Part shown: positions 46,248-59,078 of the stretch, one piece after another
How the letters are laid out: the number at the start of each line of letters is the position of its first letter
How positions within the stretch are numbered: the stretch's first letter is position 1
Assembly: GCA_027605045.1 (NCBI GenBank)
Contig: JAQFWX010000030.1
Coordinates: 434,001-498,000 of the forward strand
Reading direction: 5' to 3'
DNA: 64,000 nt
DNA from: Phallus indusiatus
Taxonomy: Eukaryota; Basidiomycota; Agaricomycetes; Phallales; Phallaceae
Made by a program: the position numbers and the translations under genes
Notes under the pieces: model-generated
What the model was told of the DNA's origin: nothing
Databases searched by the model: none
What the model saw: the letters and a program-made list of their open reading frames with translations, nothing else

Positions 46248-47537
46248 ATGTCTGTCGCTAGCCCGCAACATTCTGTTTCATCTCCGCCCCGCGATCATCA
46301 AAAAGACATTCAAAATCGCGGCTCTCCTGCTCCGAGTACTGGTGCATTGATAACTCCTCCGGTATGTATTGTGTATCTTCGGATCTATCTCAACCAGGTG
46401 AATGACATGCGAAAATCAAATTAATTGCGTTAGCATTCTCCTCCCACGTCTTCAGAAGATGGTCAACAACACCCCGATAGCTCTAATTCACCACGACAAA
46501 ACCATACTTCGCCAGCCACTACACATTCAGAAAACACCCTAATCTCAATTTCAACGACCTTCTTCCCCGGTGCTCAACTAAACCAATCACCTTCAGACCT
46601 TGTTTTGTGAGTTATTGTTAACTCAGAAATTGAGGTTATCGAGCTTATCCCGGAGTTATTCAGGGTATCCTCGGATTCTGTATTTTTCTACGTCCACACC
46701 CAGACACTACTAAACGCCTCCGAAAACGCTTTTAACCACCTTCTACCAACCAACGCATTAACCGAAGATAGCGAGGCCATCCTCCCACTCTCTGACCCAT
46801 CCGAGGTACTGAATGTCGTATTACACACTATCTACAACCTCTCCTGCTCCCACTACGCTCCGAGCGTTCAAACTCTCGGATTGGCAGTTCGCGCTTTGAA
46901 ATCATACGGTGTACCATTAGCGACCTACATCGCCCCTTCAACGCCCCTGTTTACGTTACTCCTCGCTAACGCCCCAGCCGCGCCATTAGAAATCTACGCC
47001 TTAGCGGGCGAACACGACCTTCCACATGTGGCGGTCTCGGCTTCCCCTCATCTACTCTCCTTCCCTTTGCCCACTTTAACCGATGAGATGGCTCAGAAAA
47101 TGGGTCCCGTCTATCTCAAAAAATTATTCTTCCTTCACCTTGGCCGCTCAGATGCTCTCAAACGACTGTTACTACCTCCCCCGCACCCACATTCGCCCAC
47201 TCCCGAGTGTGACTTTACTGAACAGAAAAAGTTAACGCGCGCCTGGGCACTTGCTAGTGCTTATTTAGCATGGGATGCTAGACCGGGTTAGGATTTTTTC
47301 TTTTGCTGTTTGATTTTCTTGACACTTGCATGTAGATATGCCAGGGAGTACGCTAGAATCTGCTCTTTCTCCCCTCGGGGAACGTCTTTGGTGCAACTTA
47401 TGCAGAGAATCTCTGCAAGAGCGTATTCGAACATTGATCGTTCAATGGTCCGTTGTCAAAGTAAGTCATGACATCGCACTTCGTGCCCTTTTTCCAAAGT
47501 TTATAACATTCTATACTTTTTATAGAGAACTATCTGA
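46248..47537 (+). CDS. BTB/POZ-domain protein
   Basis: Five exons from MSVASPQHSVSSPPRDH at 46248 to TGA at 47535-47537. A long Ser/Pro/His-rich disordered N-terminus precedes TFFPGAQLNQSPSDLVLVSS. The BTB domain follows (DSVFFYVHTQTLLNASENAF, then a SEAILPLSDPSEVLNVVLH block), a form found in many mushroom proteins, where the domain mediates dimer formation. A helical C-terminal region (KSYGVPLATYIAP, LEIYALAGEHDL) resembles a BACK-type extension. The last exons carry DMPGSTLESALSPLGERLWC and a short RTI end. Role unknown; such proteins are often transcription-linked or ubiquitin-ligase adaptors. Codon use is rich in C-ending codons here compared with neighbouring genes. No damage is seen. 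Confidence 0.82.
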
Positions 47538-50144
47538 TTTCGACTCTGTCACAAGATAATTCAAAAATCAATGTCTCTGCTCGAAGCTGCATCTCGTTTT
47601 CGCTCGCTATACATTCTGTAAATTCTGTATCACCACCACTATGGCTTCGACAATTTCGCATTTTTTTCCCAAATCGCTCAAAACTCGACACACCGTTACG
47701 TCTCTTCTCGTCTTGGACGCTCTATACACGCATTTCATTCAAGTTTCATTTTCATCGCTATTATTTTTTATCTTTTTTTTTTCATCACTCAAGAATACAA
47801 GCGCCATACACGACCCGCTGTACTATTAAAAATTTGTCTTTTTTGGTCCAACAACTTCAACTGTATTTCATTTATCATTTCCTTTTCTTCATCTTGCCCC
47901 ACGGTGGACTTCTTTCGTTCTGGCAAATCATACATAAACATAATGTTTGTGTTTGCGAGGACATAGGACCACCATAATTGTCTTCCCTTCCCGCTTATTA
48001 TTATTACAAAACTGAAGCCACTTATCGAGATTCATAATCATATTTCTCTTCTTTTCTTCTATTACGCGAGGATACCACACCTTTTCTGTGAACTCCAATA
48101 CTCCTCTTCGAAATGGCGGTTCCCTCCTGGTTGTCGATTTTCTCAGCAGGAAATAACGTTTGACCCCGGGTCCAAGGCGAAGAATCATTTCGTTATCCGC
48201 TTACCTTTTGTTCCGTCACTGGAGATTTTGGCAGTAAGAACAGTAAGGAGAGGTATCATACACGTTATATACCCTCCTTCTGTTACCTTTGATAGAGTCG
48301 TACCCTATTATCATATACATGCGAACTACTGTATTATTGTACCTATAGGTTGTTACTTATGCCAGAGACGCTCTTCAATGAAATAGAGATTGGTCAGAAA
48401 GTGCCAGTGGGGCACCACAGGACTAAGTCGTATCTCGGTCGCTGGTGTGCACGGCCCATCCTGAGCTTCTTATTCTCATGGTCATCTACCACATAGCACT
48501 GTTTACACATCGTACTTACTCATCTAGAATCACAACCTATAATTAACTATGGCTATTCAAACCAAACTGATCCAGACGGTGAATCAAACGATCTGGCCCC
48601 AGTCGACCCTCTTTTGGACGACGCTGAAAACGTTCCCGCTGCCAAATTTGGAGTTTTAGGTGTCACAGATTTGACCCAACTATATAATGCATTCTAGACG
48701 TCACATTAGACTTGAGAGGTTCGTCTCCACCCATCGTGAGCCCCATCCGGATCTACCCCACATCCCCATATATTCCGACAACTATAGCAGGAAATGTAAA
48801 TCCATCGCATTGAATTGCAAGCAAATAAGAATGAAATAAATGGCGTTTCAGGTTCGAGTCATAAGGGTCGTCAGAATAATATAATACTATTGAGATGACT
48901 CGCAGTTACGCGTACACGTCACGCTGTCACACGTACGTATGTACACTGCGAGAGGCAAAAAAAACGCAACTGCGCTGAAAGGTACACCACACTTCAAATA
49001 TCGACAAACTCAGCGCACGTTCCCGTATACATCTGATCCTTCTCGATCAATACTACATCATTCGGGCACTGATAGACGCACCATATAGTACTATTGGCTT
49101 CCAGCAACTTTTTGACCTGAACGCGTCAGCTCTTTACTACTACATACGTGTTACGCCGTATTCTCCGAATGTCAAGCTTGTATCCTGCTGTATCGCGTTT
49201 CTCTATATCATCAAAATTGTGAAATGTTCTGTACCGAATACAGGTTTTAACTTGTCTGTCGCTGTCATGCTCCGCGCGCGTCAAATATCCCCAGTCATTA
49301 GGTCTTCTGCAATCTCGCGATGATTGATTCAACTGTCCATGGGCCTTGGAGTGCATCGATATTCTGCCTACTTAAATTGGTCCTTTTCTCTTTCACCCCC
49401 AGGCACGGGATGAAGTTCTCGGGGAAGAAATATTTACCAAGCCGAGACATAACACGATAATCAGTTACCGATTGCGTACATGATCGATGGTTACGGCCTT
49501 AGCTTCATCAATCGCATTTGTAAGTGCAATCAATTTAAGTCAGTGAAGGATCATTGAGTTCATCACATAATACATTTGATTGATTATTTGATAGTCCTTG
49601 AAATGTTTGATTGATACGGTAAACGGCCTTGCGTACTAAAAAAAGGGAATATTGACTAGGAAACGAGGCACAAAGCTGTCCCTGTGTTGAAATTTTATCC
49701 AAGGTTTAATTCTCAGATTTCTTTATTGACGATGCGATTGACTCAATGGAACAAAATCCGCAGGTGATAAGACCATAACAACACAGACATCAATGACGGT
49801 ATCTTCGGCAAACTGTTTTGAGATGTACGCGCTTCGCGGGAGCATACAACATATCTGTCGTTAGATATCTAGAAATTATTGAGGATGCCGGAGACTCGAT
49901 TTGGAAAACTTGCGTAACTTTCTGCCGCATTCTTCGGATCCTTAATAGAAGACGTGACGTACTTCTCGGAATTAAAGCGTACTATTAGCTTGGGAAAATT
50001 CTCTCTGGACCGTATATTTAAAGACCTGAAGGCCTGAAGTACTCGGCCGACATACTCTGTTCCACTTATCACTGTCTCTGTTTTGCTTTAACAACCTCAG
50101 ATCAGCCCGATCTCAGTTCTCGATCCATCTCACCAATCCTAACA
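47538..50144. other. Gene-poor interval
   Basis: 47.55-48.2 kb is pyrimidine-rich 3' flank. A possible exon at about 48530-48698 (after CTAG) is open as NYGYSNQTDPDGESNDLAPV and ends in TAG, but I cannot connect it to an upstream exon. The rest holds nothing I can support. Confidence 0.35.
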
Positions 50145-51459
50145 ATGTCTGAACCTACACTTTGTCCCGATTGCATTAAAGGTGTCAGGCACGAAGGTAA
50201 CGTATATTGGTTTCCCAGAAGCTACAAGACTAGTCGCTAACAATTAAATCCAAGGTAACCACACAGGAACTATTGAGAAGATAAACGGGGTTGACGTCTA
50301 CATTGCGATACCACCAGACGGCGTAGAATATGACAAGGAAAAGGCTCTTCTATATTTACCTGGTGAGAGGAAAATCATGTTGAATTTTGAACTTCCTGAG
50401 AAAGAGCTGATGGTTGAACGTTGAACCCTATAGATGCTTTGGGTCTTCATCAGAACGCATTTGTAAGTGCTTGGTTCAGCATTTCGGAAATAGTATTTGA
50501 TTTATTAATTGACAGTTATTGGTATGGCCTCACCTGAATCTGACATAATGTATTTGAGTGCTGAAATTATACGTAGGCCGATGATTTCGCTAGGAACGGC
50601 CTTCAGGTTCGGCCGTTTAAAAACGAGATCTTACCGGTGACCATCCCATATTGACGTCATTTTCATTTCATATGACAGACTTACGCTCTTGATTATTTTG
50701 CGGGGGATCCGATTCCAGCGGGTATTATGACTGATCCCGAGGTTAACTTTATTTCTGTCTTTTCACATACAACGCATAATTTCCAATCTCTTACCAGAGG
50801 CAGAAGAAATTTGACATTGGCGCTTGGGTTGCCCGTCACCCCGAATCTCATGCTCGGCCTCTTTTGAATGCCGTCATTGAAGGTCTTAAAGAAAGAGGTA
50901 TCAAACACTTTGCTGCCACGGGCTATTGCTTCGGAGGTGTGTTTTTTTTCGTTAGTTCCTGTCACGATGAAAACAGCGTTCACATTATTTGAAGGGAAAT
51001 ACGTATTCAACTTGTCCCAAGACAACACCATCAAAGTCGGAGCAACGTCCCATCCTTCTCTGTTGAAAATCCCGGATGATTTAGAGACATTACTGGCCAA
51101 ATCTCAGGTCCCTTTATTGATAAACTCGTGTGATATAGACGAACAATTCCCTAAAGCATCCTGCGACTTGGCAGACTCATTGCTGGGAGATGGGAAATAC
51201 GCCCCCGGATATAGAAGAGTGCATTGGAAAGGGTGTACTCATGGGTTTGCTGTATGTGTCGCAATGGATTAATTTATTGACAAACCAACTGATGTTCAAT
51301 ACCCGATATTCAGGTCAGAGGTAATATGGTGAGAATTTGTTTTCGTCGCTTTTCTTCGAATCAGTCCTTACCCCGTTCTTTTAGAGCGACCCCTTGGTAA
51401 AAGCCGGAAAAGAAGGAGCTTTCATCGAAACTGTTGTTTGGATCCAGAAATATTTGTAA
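50145..51459 (+). CDS. Dienelactone hydrolase family protein
   Basis: About nine exons of an alpha/beta-hydrolase of the carboxymethylenebutenolidase type, about 250 residues, predicted cytosolic. Landmarks are CPDCIKGVRHEGNHTGTIEK near the N-terminus, DALGLHQNAF, a 6-nt microexon (TTATTG, Leu-Leu), ADDFARNG, LDYFAGDPIP, the nucleophile elbow ATGYCFGG (catalytic Cys), KVGATSHPSLLKIPDD, PLLINSCDIDEQF (Asp) and GCTHGFAVRG (catalytic His), ending at TAA 51457-51459. All triad residues are present, so it is likely active. The family cleaves dienelactones from aromatic breakdown, but many fungal members act on other esters. The microexon is required: without it the LLADDF junction and frame context of the family are lost. 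The penultimate exon (VRGNM) is only 15 nt. Confidence 0.9.
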
Positions 51460-53298
51460 TATTTTCTAAAACCCAAGTCGTTACATTAATATTATTCAAG
51501 TCTGACAAGTATATTCGACGTATAAAAACAACATATTTACTAAAGGCGTCTGGAAATCCGTTATAACCCCAATGCGCCACAGTTGTTCTTGTCTGGCTAT
51601 ATTGACTCACTAGTACTCAACGAGTCATTCCAACTTTCCGAAACCATATCTCTTTTATTTCTGACTCATTCAATATTATTATGACTTTCTCTATCTCTCC
51701 AACGTCTATATAAACCCTAATATTTGTATGCAATTCACTCAGACTTCGAATAACGAAGATTTAAAACTCTCATCTGCTCACTCAATTTAAGTCTTACCAT
51801 TCGCAAGTCTCTATTTCAAGCATAGTTTATTCAATATCAATTTCTATCGACTTTACACTAGCGATCATCCAAACCCCAGCTGGGTACAGAATAAATCTTT
51901 TACATAGTATCTGTAGTTCAACCGAACACTGGCACAGTTCCACGTTGTGTTAGTGTACTACTAGTGACGGTTGCGGGATTTCAGAAATGGACGGGAGCTG
52001 GAAATCAAAAATCTCATGAGGTAGGAATCAGGAAAGATCGGCCCCTACGGACACCGGCAGTGGTGAAAGGGTAATAATAGCAAAGCCCGAATGGCAGAAC
52101 TTAGTGATGATTGAAGCTAAATGGGCATGCTCAATGCATATACAGACAGTAAGCCCGAGAGCACGATGAAGAAAGAACTCTGGGAAACTGCATCAGAAAT
52201 GAAAAGGCAAGAACTTGAAAGGTGGAAGCAGGCAAACGCAGGATATTCCGGTCATCTAATGTAGAAAACTGATGACGATGGCGATCCATCTCAATGAGAA
52301 TGTCGAGCAGGGGAGAAAACCAAGGAATAGGAATTACTATCGAATTTAAGTAAAGCACTCAATCACTGATTCATGAGGAAGGAGTTCCTTTGGCTATTGA
52401 TGCTTGAATCCTTGGCTTCTTCTCTCCTAACACGGACCTGGGTTAAGAAGGTTGTACAAGAGGAAGATGCCTCGATGCCTCGATGCCCCGCATTGCTTAA
52501 CTGAAATGCTAGGTCCTGTCAGTGCACGGTGATGCCCATGCTAAGCTCCTTGACCGTGTCTGATGCCTCTTAGTATGCTGATCTGGCGATTGAAAGCGTG
52601 AGACTAGCCGTAATGAGCCCACTGCTAATGTTGAGGAAAAGAAACTAATGGGTGACACAGTGGCGCCACCTGGATTAAGGACTCTGGACGTCGTTGGTCG
52701 GCTGGGTAAAGCGAACCCGATGGACTTAACATTACCGAGTCTGTGGACCCCATATACCTGTATTGAGGATACTCCATGGTCGGGGTTGTGCCTTGTCGCG
52801 GGTGCGCCGAACAAGTTCAGTGGTGGAAAGGATGACGCTAGGACGTTTTCTAGCTCGAGAGTGATGGAATGAGGGCGACGCGCAATGGGCTCTGGCGCCC
52901 ACGAGCTCATTGGTGCCGTCCTGGCGCCTTCTCTCTCTTAGAATAGACCAATGGAGCAGCTCAAGCTAGTGATAAAGTCTTCTTTTTTGAGTCCATAGAA
53001 CGGAGCAAAATTTTGTCTCTATTCTCCTATTGTGGATCCATTTGTTCTGAAGAGAAATCTTACATTGAGCGTGAAATCTTGACAAAATCCACAACATCGT
53101 AAATAATTTTGACATAATTTCATTTGTTCATGGCACGACATTTTTATTTTTTGACATGATTCATTTGTTTCATGACTTTCTAGCTTGTGGAAGCGCATCT
53201 AGAATCCTTGCCAATGCGCAAGGCAAATTGGAATAAGTGTTTTTCCAGTTTACCCCTGAGCGACATTTTTGACTCCCGACGCCACAAAAGCCACCATC
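51460..53298. other. Intergenic
   Basis: No gene is recognised. Open frames around 52.5-52.9 kb exist on both strands but show no family signature. Confidence 0.35.
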
Positions 53299-55481
53299 AT
53301 GAGCACCGTACACGCGCAACGTTATATTGAGTTGTTAAGTCCTGGCGGGTTCGGCCGACCAATATACTCTCCAGAATACGCGAACGGCCCTTTCCTTCGC
53401 TTGGGCGACGTATGGGTCGAGCGAGACAAAGGTCGGAGCCTACTTAGGCTGATGAACGTAGTGGTGCCAAGCGACCATTTGTTGAACACGTTCAGGACCA
53501 AAGTTAGGCTTCCTGACACCTTCCAGCCCTACGAGCTTGATGTAGTGTGGGATTATCTTATGGGTCCTGTAAGTCACGGCATCTCCAAACGTGCTGAAGG
53601 AGGTGCCAGTTTTTCTTTTCCTGTTCCCCTGTATGTCAAGGCATCATTCTTCCATTAACGATATAATTGGCTTATTATATGATATATAGACTCGATTCAT
53701 TCAATGGCTCCTTTAAGGTAGCAAAAAGACAGTGTAAGGGGGCGATGCTTGATTACAGACCACGCGCTTCCTTATCGGCCGCGGTGAACCACAGACATAC
53801 TCTCAGAAGGTGGATCGTGGAAAACCTATCTTTAATATTGGACCACGGCGAGAAAAACGGGTACAGAAGAGGGAAACTTCTCGAGAAGCTACGCTTCCCC
53901 ACTCGCGTCATCCACGCCGAAAAATGGGCATGGGCGTTCTGGGAGGATTTAGAGAGCGACCTCCATTTTGAGGTTAATTTGGGAAAACCGGGAATCGGGT
54001 GTTCGTGGGGTATGTTTACGGAAACAGCAACCGCCTTCACTGCCGTCGGCCCGTCCAGATTCGTCTGCGACACACCTCCGTCGACAAGCAGCCAAGATGA
54101 AGTCAAGTGTCTCCCACCCAAACGCGAAGACTTTCCTTACCCTTTCGACCATCCACTATCGGACCCCCACGCTGTCCTTTACGAGGGTTTCAGGCTAAAG
54201 GATCGTAAGACACTGACTGAGGTGCTGGCGGCTTCTTTCAAGCGTCGTAAGTCAATTCGACCGCTGAGGAAAGTGGACCTCAGAAAGGAAGCAAAGAAAA
54301 AGAAAAAGAAGACGGATAAACATGGAGACGATGACGAGGAGGACAACAGTAGCAGTGCCGACGATAACGACCGCAATGGCGATGACGACGACGACGATGA
54401 AAATAATGACGACGACGATGAAAATAATGACGACAACGATGAAAATGATGACGATGACGATGAAAATGATGACGACGATGAAGACAACGACGATAACAAC
54501 AACGATGGTCACAATGACGCGAAGAAAAATAAAGATGAGAAGGATAAAGATGGGAAGGATAAAGATGGGAAGGATGAAGATGAGAAGGATAAAGAAGAGA
54601 AGGATAAAGAAGAGAAGGATAAAGACGAGAAGGATAAAGACGAGAAGGATAAGGACGAGAAGGATAAGGACGAGAAGGATAAAGATGAGGGAGACGATAG
54701 AGGGGGTAAAAAAGATGGGAGTGGCAATGACAAGAAAGACGGGGGTGCCAAAGATAAGGATGACGGCAACGACAGGGATCAAGGAGGCTCAGGTCGTACG
54801 ACAAAACGCCTTCGAAGTTGGAAGAGTTTTTTATCGAAAAAGAATAACAAACCGGGTCCATCTGACTCAGAAGGCGGGATTGATTTTGTAAGTCATCCCA
54901 TTAAATTTTCTGTCGTACGTTGTCTTAAACCTAATATAGAGCGTCGATATGGACGAAATACTCTTGACATATTTGCTTGTGGTGAGATTTCTGACCGGCT
55001 TCGTTCGTGTCACAAGCATCTGAAGACTGCCTTCTCAGCGTTCTCCAAAGGACGTACGTATCGCAATGCTCAATACGACAGAAACTCAAATTGTGTATCA
55101 GGTACGCGCACTCCAAATCATTCACTGTCTAACTCATGTTAAAAGTACATCAGTTTTCTGTAGCGACCGGCTGCTCGATAACGACTGCTTTAAAAACCTT
55201 CGAACCGGCGATTGTCATCGACGTCGGGTCTGACGGCGGTTAGTGGGCTTTTTATTCCAATTTAAAATTTGGCTGATCATAATTTCTCAGTCAAAGTAGC
55301 ATCGTTCGCTGAAGATGCACTCGAAATATTTGTCACAGAAAAGAGTTTTGGCTCCACAGAAGAAGCGGAGACGAGCGGCGAACTTGACAGCTCCCTCTAT
55401 GACATAAACGTAACATCGCCCGAGACGTCGTTTTCCACAGGATACCAATCTACTTTTGTTTGTGAGCTAACGAGCGACTGA
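53299..55481 (+). CDS. Large acidic repeat protein of unknown function
   Basis: Modelled with six exons. Exon 1 (from ATG 53299, MSTVHAQRYIELLSPGGFGR) is joined at CCCCT|GTATGT to a long exon starting LDSFNGSFKVAKRQ. Short exons then follow (SVDMDEILLTYLLV; RSPKDVRIAMLN; FSVATGCSITTALKTFEPA) and a last exon ends in TGA at 55479-55481. The N-terminal 200-odd residues look globular (WAWAFWEDLESDLHFEV; FPYPFDHPLSDPHAVLY). Then comes a basic patch KKKKKKTDKHG, a heptad tract of DDDDENN type, and a pentad tract of DKDEK type, then GRTTKRLRSWKSFLSKK. The family is not recognised. The highly charged, disordered middle suggests binding to basic partners or a spacer. The small C-terminal exons are tentative; a stop would follow soon after the long exon if they were not used. 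Confidence 0.6.
54370..54512 (+). repeat. 21-nt coding repeat, acidic DDDDENN heptads
   Basis: About five imperfect copies of a gacgacgatgaaaataat-type unit encode Asp/Glu/Asn heptads (DDDDENN, DDDDENN, DDNDEND, DDDDEND and so on). Most changes are synonymous or conserve the charge. Confidence 0.8.
54528..54690 (+). repeat. 15-nt coding minisatellite, DKDEK pentads
   Basis: About ten to eleven copies of gataaagacgagaag (Asp-Lys-Asp-Glu-Lys) in frame, with Gly and Glu variants in the first copies and near-identical copies at the 3' end. Likely length-variable between strains. Confidence 0.85.
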
Positions 55482-57225
55482 CGCGATAAACACGAGATCG
55501 AGAGAGAACGTGGTCGAGAGGGAACCGGTATAGGTGTAACCAACAGAAGTTGAGAGAATAGTCTTGTATAGTAGATAGAATAGTGTTTCAGGTTCAACTC
55601 GTACGCGTAATGGTCTTCAGAATAGTAATGGCGACGTAAAACAATGGTATTCATGAGTCAATACGGCTCGATTTCATGTGCAAAGAGGTTTGAGAAAGAA
55701 CGGACTCTGTTTTATGATAAGGGGAACAAGACGACAAATTTTGAAGAAAAATAAACATGCGAACTCGTTGTGAGACGGAATTCAGGAAAGGCGAAGTTAT
55801 TCCTGACACTTTTATGAAACGGGGGAAGGCATAGGTCTTTAAACTGCCGACTCGGATATTCACACAAGTGAAGGAGACTTTTACTGGATCCCCGACAAGG
55901 CGCCTATCTCTGAGCCGGTATTGCGCTGACACTGACATATTAATACACTTGAGATTCTCAACCAATGAGAATAAAATAAGACAACTTTGCACCTAATCCA
56001 TCACAATTAAACGTACGAATTAATTGCATGGTTCAAGTTATTTTGACAAGGAGAATAATAGAAATATTCATTTCAGTATCAGTATTTGTCTACAATAAAC
56101 ACGAGAAAAGATACAGAGTACGCTGGGAGAGTTATATAACAAATTAATAGCAGTGGAATGGCATAAAATCGCTCATAATCATATAGAAGTTTGTTACTTA
56201 AAGTCTGTATCACCTACTTCCGGAGGAAAATAAGATATCCATATAGTGTGATAGACCCAAGACTAGGACAAATATTTTCCTGCGAAGTTTAATCAATGAT
56301 CTCGCAGAAGAATGTCGCAGGCAGGATGTATCCTTGCAAGTCCAACATCGTAATTTCGTTAGCGGCTTAAAAATTCAAAAGAGCACTGGCAGGATTTCCT
56401 CCACCGTCGAGGTGAGATCAAACGAATGAAATCTGAGTGCCTGTAATCCTGAATGGCAGATAGGAAGTTTGACATGGCCAAATGACGAATCAACATATTT
56501 TTGACAAGAATGCAAGGTCAATGTCTGAAGCTTCAAAGACAACGGGGCTCATGAGGGCCTTATGAGGCGCTTGTGAGACTGGTGCTTTTTTATCGATGTT
56601 GGAAATTCGGGGTGTCAATAATAATTGAAACGTTACGGCGTTTTGAAATCCAAAAATTTCTAGCGTCCTAAGCTTGGGGAGAGTGAAAAAGCCTTCTCCA
56701 ATATAAGGGTGCTACACTCCTTACACGTGTAGTCGCGCTGTCGTCATCGATTCTATTTGTGTCTTTCTTTGTCTTGACTTCGTTAGATTGTCTGCCACGG
56801 CAGTTACCTTGCTTTGCCCATCTTTCTTTGTTTTCATTCCTTTATGCATTCTTTGTTCATTATAGTATGTATATATATCCGTCCTCTAGTTAGCACTATA
56901 CATTGTCGGTTTTATCTCATATTTCTTGTATGTTTCGCACCCGGTACCTTCTCGGTACTTTCACCAAGGAATTCTTCGTGCATATTTTCGCCCCGAATGC
57001 CTTCGAAATCCAGCAGCAAGTCTCGAGGTTTGGCGCAGTGTGACAGAGATAGGCAACCTCATTTGAATCTTCAAGAATGAAACCCAACTTTCGTAGAGAC
57101 TTTGCGTGTCAATTTGGTGAATGCATAACTGTAATTTCTAGTCAGAATCGAGGTCTCAAATCTTAAAACGCCCAAATTAGAGAGGATTGGTCCAATTTGA
57201 TCTCCAAAAACATATCGTAGATGCT
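55482..57225. other. Intergenic
   Basis: No gene is recognised. Open frames are short with no signature. Confidence 0.35.
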
Positions 57226-57560
57226 TCAATTTAACAATCTTTCCATCGAATTGGATGGAAATATCTCGAACAACATATGAGGTTGATTGCGGTGAACGTC
57301 TGTGTCTGATGTAGCGAAGTCCTGAACTACAATAGATATAACTAGAGCCAAGTGGGGAAGAACTTGAACCAATGCAATAGAGAAAGATGTAGCCAAGGTT
57401 TTGGAGCCGATAACCGGAGGGAGAGCCTGAGTTATGATGCAGATGAGAATTTCATTTGGCAGCTGGTGGATGGGAGCGAGTAACGAAGTCATCTGTTGTT
57501 GCTCTTCTCGAATTTTCTGATACTGGTCTTGAGCCTTACTTTGATTTGAAGTTTGGAGGG
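57226..57560 (-). pseudogene. F-box protein relic
   Basis: The minus strand reads KIREEQQQMTSLLAPIHQLP followed by NEILICIITQALPP, the N-terminal coiled segment plus F-box start common to a large mushroom F-box family (APIHQLPNEIL pattern). The frame continues through LVQVLPHLALVISIVVQDF but stops at 57226, and further downstream pieces are interrupted by several stops. It is either a decayed gene or a very short remnant. An upstream open stretch reaches about 57650 without a Met. Confidence 0.5.
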
Positions 57561-59078
57561 CTCAAGCGCTCATGATGGTTCTGTTGACGTTCAGGCGGAG
57601 TTTGAACAAGTGTCCTATCGATTACTTTCCTTCCTTTGCATGTTCACATTTGCGAGAATATTACAACTCTTCTTCTAGCTGATGTTTTTGATCTTAAATC
57701 CTTTCATAATTATACTCAAGCACGTTCTCATGGGTAGTATTTCTTATCGATATTTTTCACACTTAAATGTCTACACAAAGGTGGGTAATATTTTCATCAA
57801 TCAAGTAGTTGGCCGCAAAAGAGAAAACAGTAACAGATAGTAATCAACCCAGAAAGTATTTATGATCTTTGTCAGCTTGTCATTTGTCCTATTTGTTTCC
57901 CGTCCTTAACAGCATAAAAAGGGTTGTCCTCAAAGATAACATCATCGTATACCTCTGTAAGGTACGAGTCATCCTGGTATGTGGATCTTAGTGAGATTGT
58001 TCCTTGTTGTCAGTCACAGGAGCACGCGTTTGCTTTGCACGGTTTGCCGAGATGGATTGGGGCAGAGGTCGCCGCAACGAGGCCAGATGTGCCAGTATAT
58101 CTAGACGGGATCCATCATAACGTTCTGCGATAAACTCGAGCTCCCATTTCAGCCATTTTTCGGGTGGAACGCGTCATGATTTTTTTGGGATGGTGTTATT
58201 GAATCTGCCATTGGAAGGTATCCTGCGGCGTTGACGTTTGCTTCTTCGGAGTTGATCATTCTCGGTTGAGGCTCGGGTTAATGTTTTGAGGTTACTCGTT
58301 GGCTCTTCAAGAAGGTGGAGGAGATTAGAGTGCTAGATTCAAACTGCACTTCATTTTGACTTTATCCCCTTCAAACTGGGGACCGAAAATGTCCATACTG
58401 GAGACCTGTGCCAAGTCCAGGACGTGACATGAAGGAGATACTATACTAGGTCTGAGAACCTAGCAGAACAAAGCTCGACTTGAACCTTTAACTGGTGTCG
58501 TTGACTTGTTGGTATTGTTGACTTTCCAACTCCAGTACTTTGGAAGGTAACAATGTCAGTCTAGTACAGTTACTCGTTCTGGCACGAGCGGCCGCGAAAG
58601 CTGCCTTTGTGATATACATAAAAACCTATTACGTATGAAAATATAAACATTTCGTAAAGTTTTGTAAAGAATGGCATATTTTTCAGAAAGTCAACTTCAA
58701 AAACGTTCATAATGAAGCTGAGACGGTGGCTAATATCCGGATATCATTTGCCTTATCAGAGAAAAGAAGTGTCAGTATTATGAACATGCTATCAAGTTGC
58801 CGTAACAAAACTTCGCGCTTCGTAAACCTAAACCCTAAGCCAGAAACCTGGCTTATCTCATCGTTCAGATTATTCAGCAATCGGCAACTTCGCAGCATCG
58901 TCGCATCGACGTCACGATCATGTGTCTTCACTCACACTTGCAAGCGGCTTCCGTACTCGCATTTGTAAGAAAGCACAGATTCAAAATCACATATCATTTG
59001 ATTTTTCCATTCTGCTTCGGATTCGCCTTTTAAAAACCCATCCTCTTGTCTAATCCCCTCTCAACTCGCATCGCTGAG
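57561..59078. other. Intergenic
   Basis: No gene is recognised beyond possible upstream codons of the F-box relic. Confidence 0.35.

Noticed and set aside
48530..48698. Open exon-like stretch after a CTAG acceptor, ending in TAG
   Set aside because: No upstream exon or start codon could be connected to it, and no family is recognised.
53322..53519. Minus-strand frame opposite exon 1 of the acidic repeat protein
   Set aside because: Antisense shadow of a coding exon without its own signature.
54252..54861. Long minus-strand open frames opposite the charged repeat protein
   Set aside because: They are shadows of the GA-rich coding repeats; products are monotonous Ser/Leu or Tyr/Pro/His strings.
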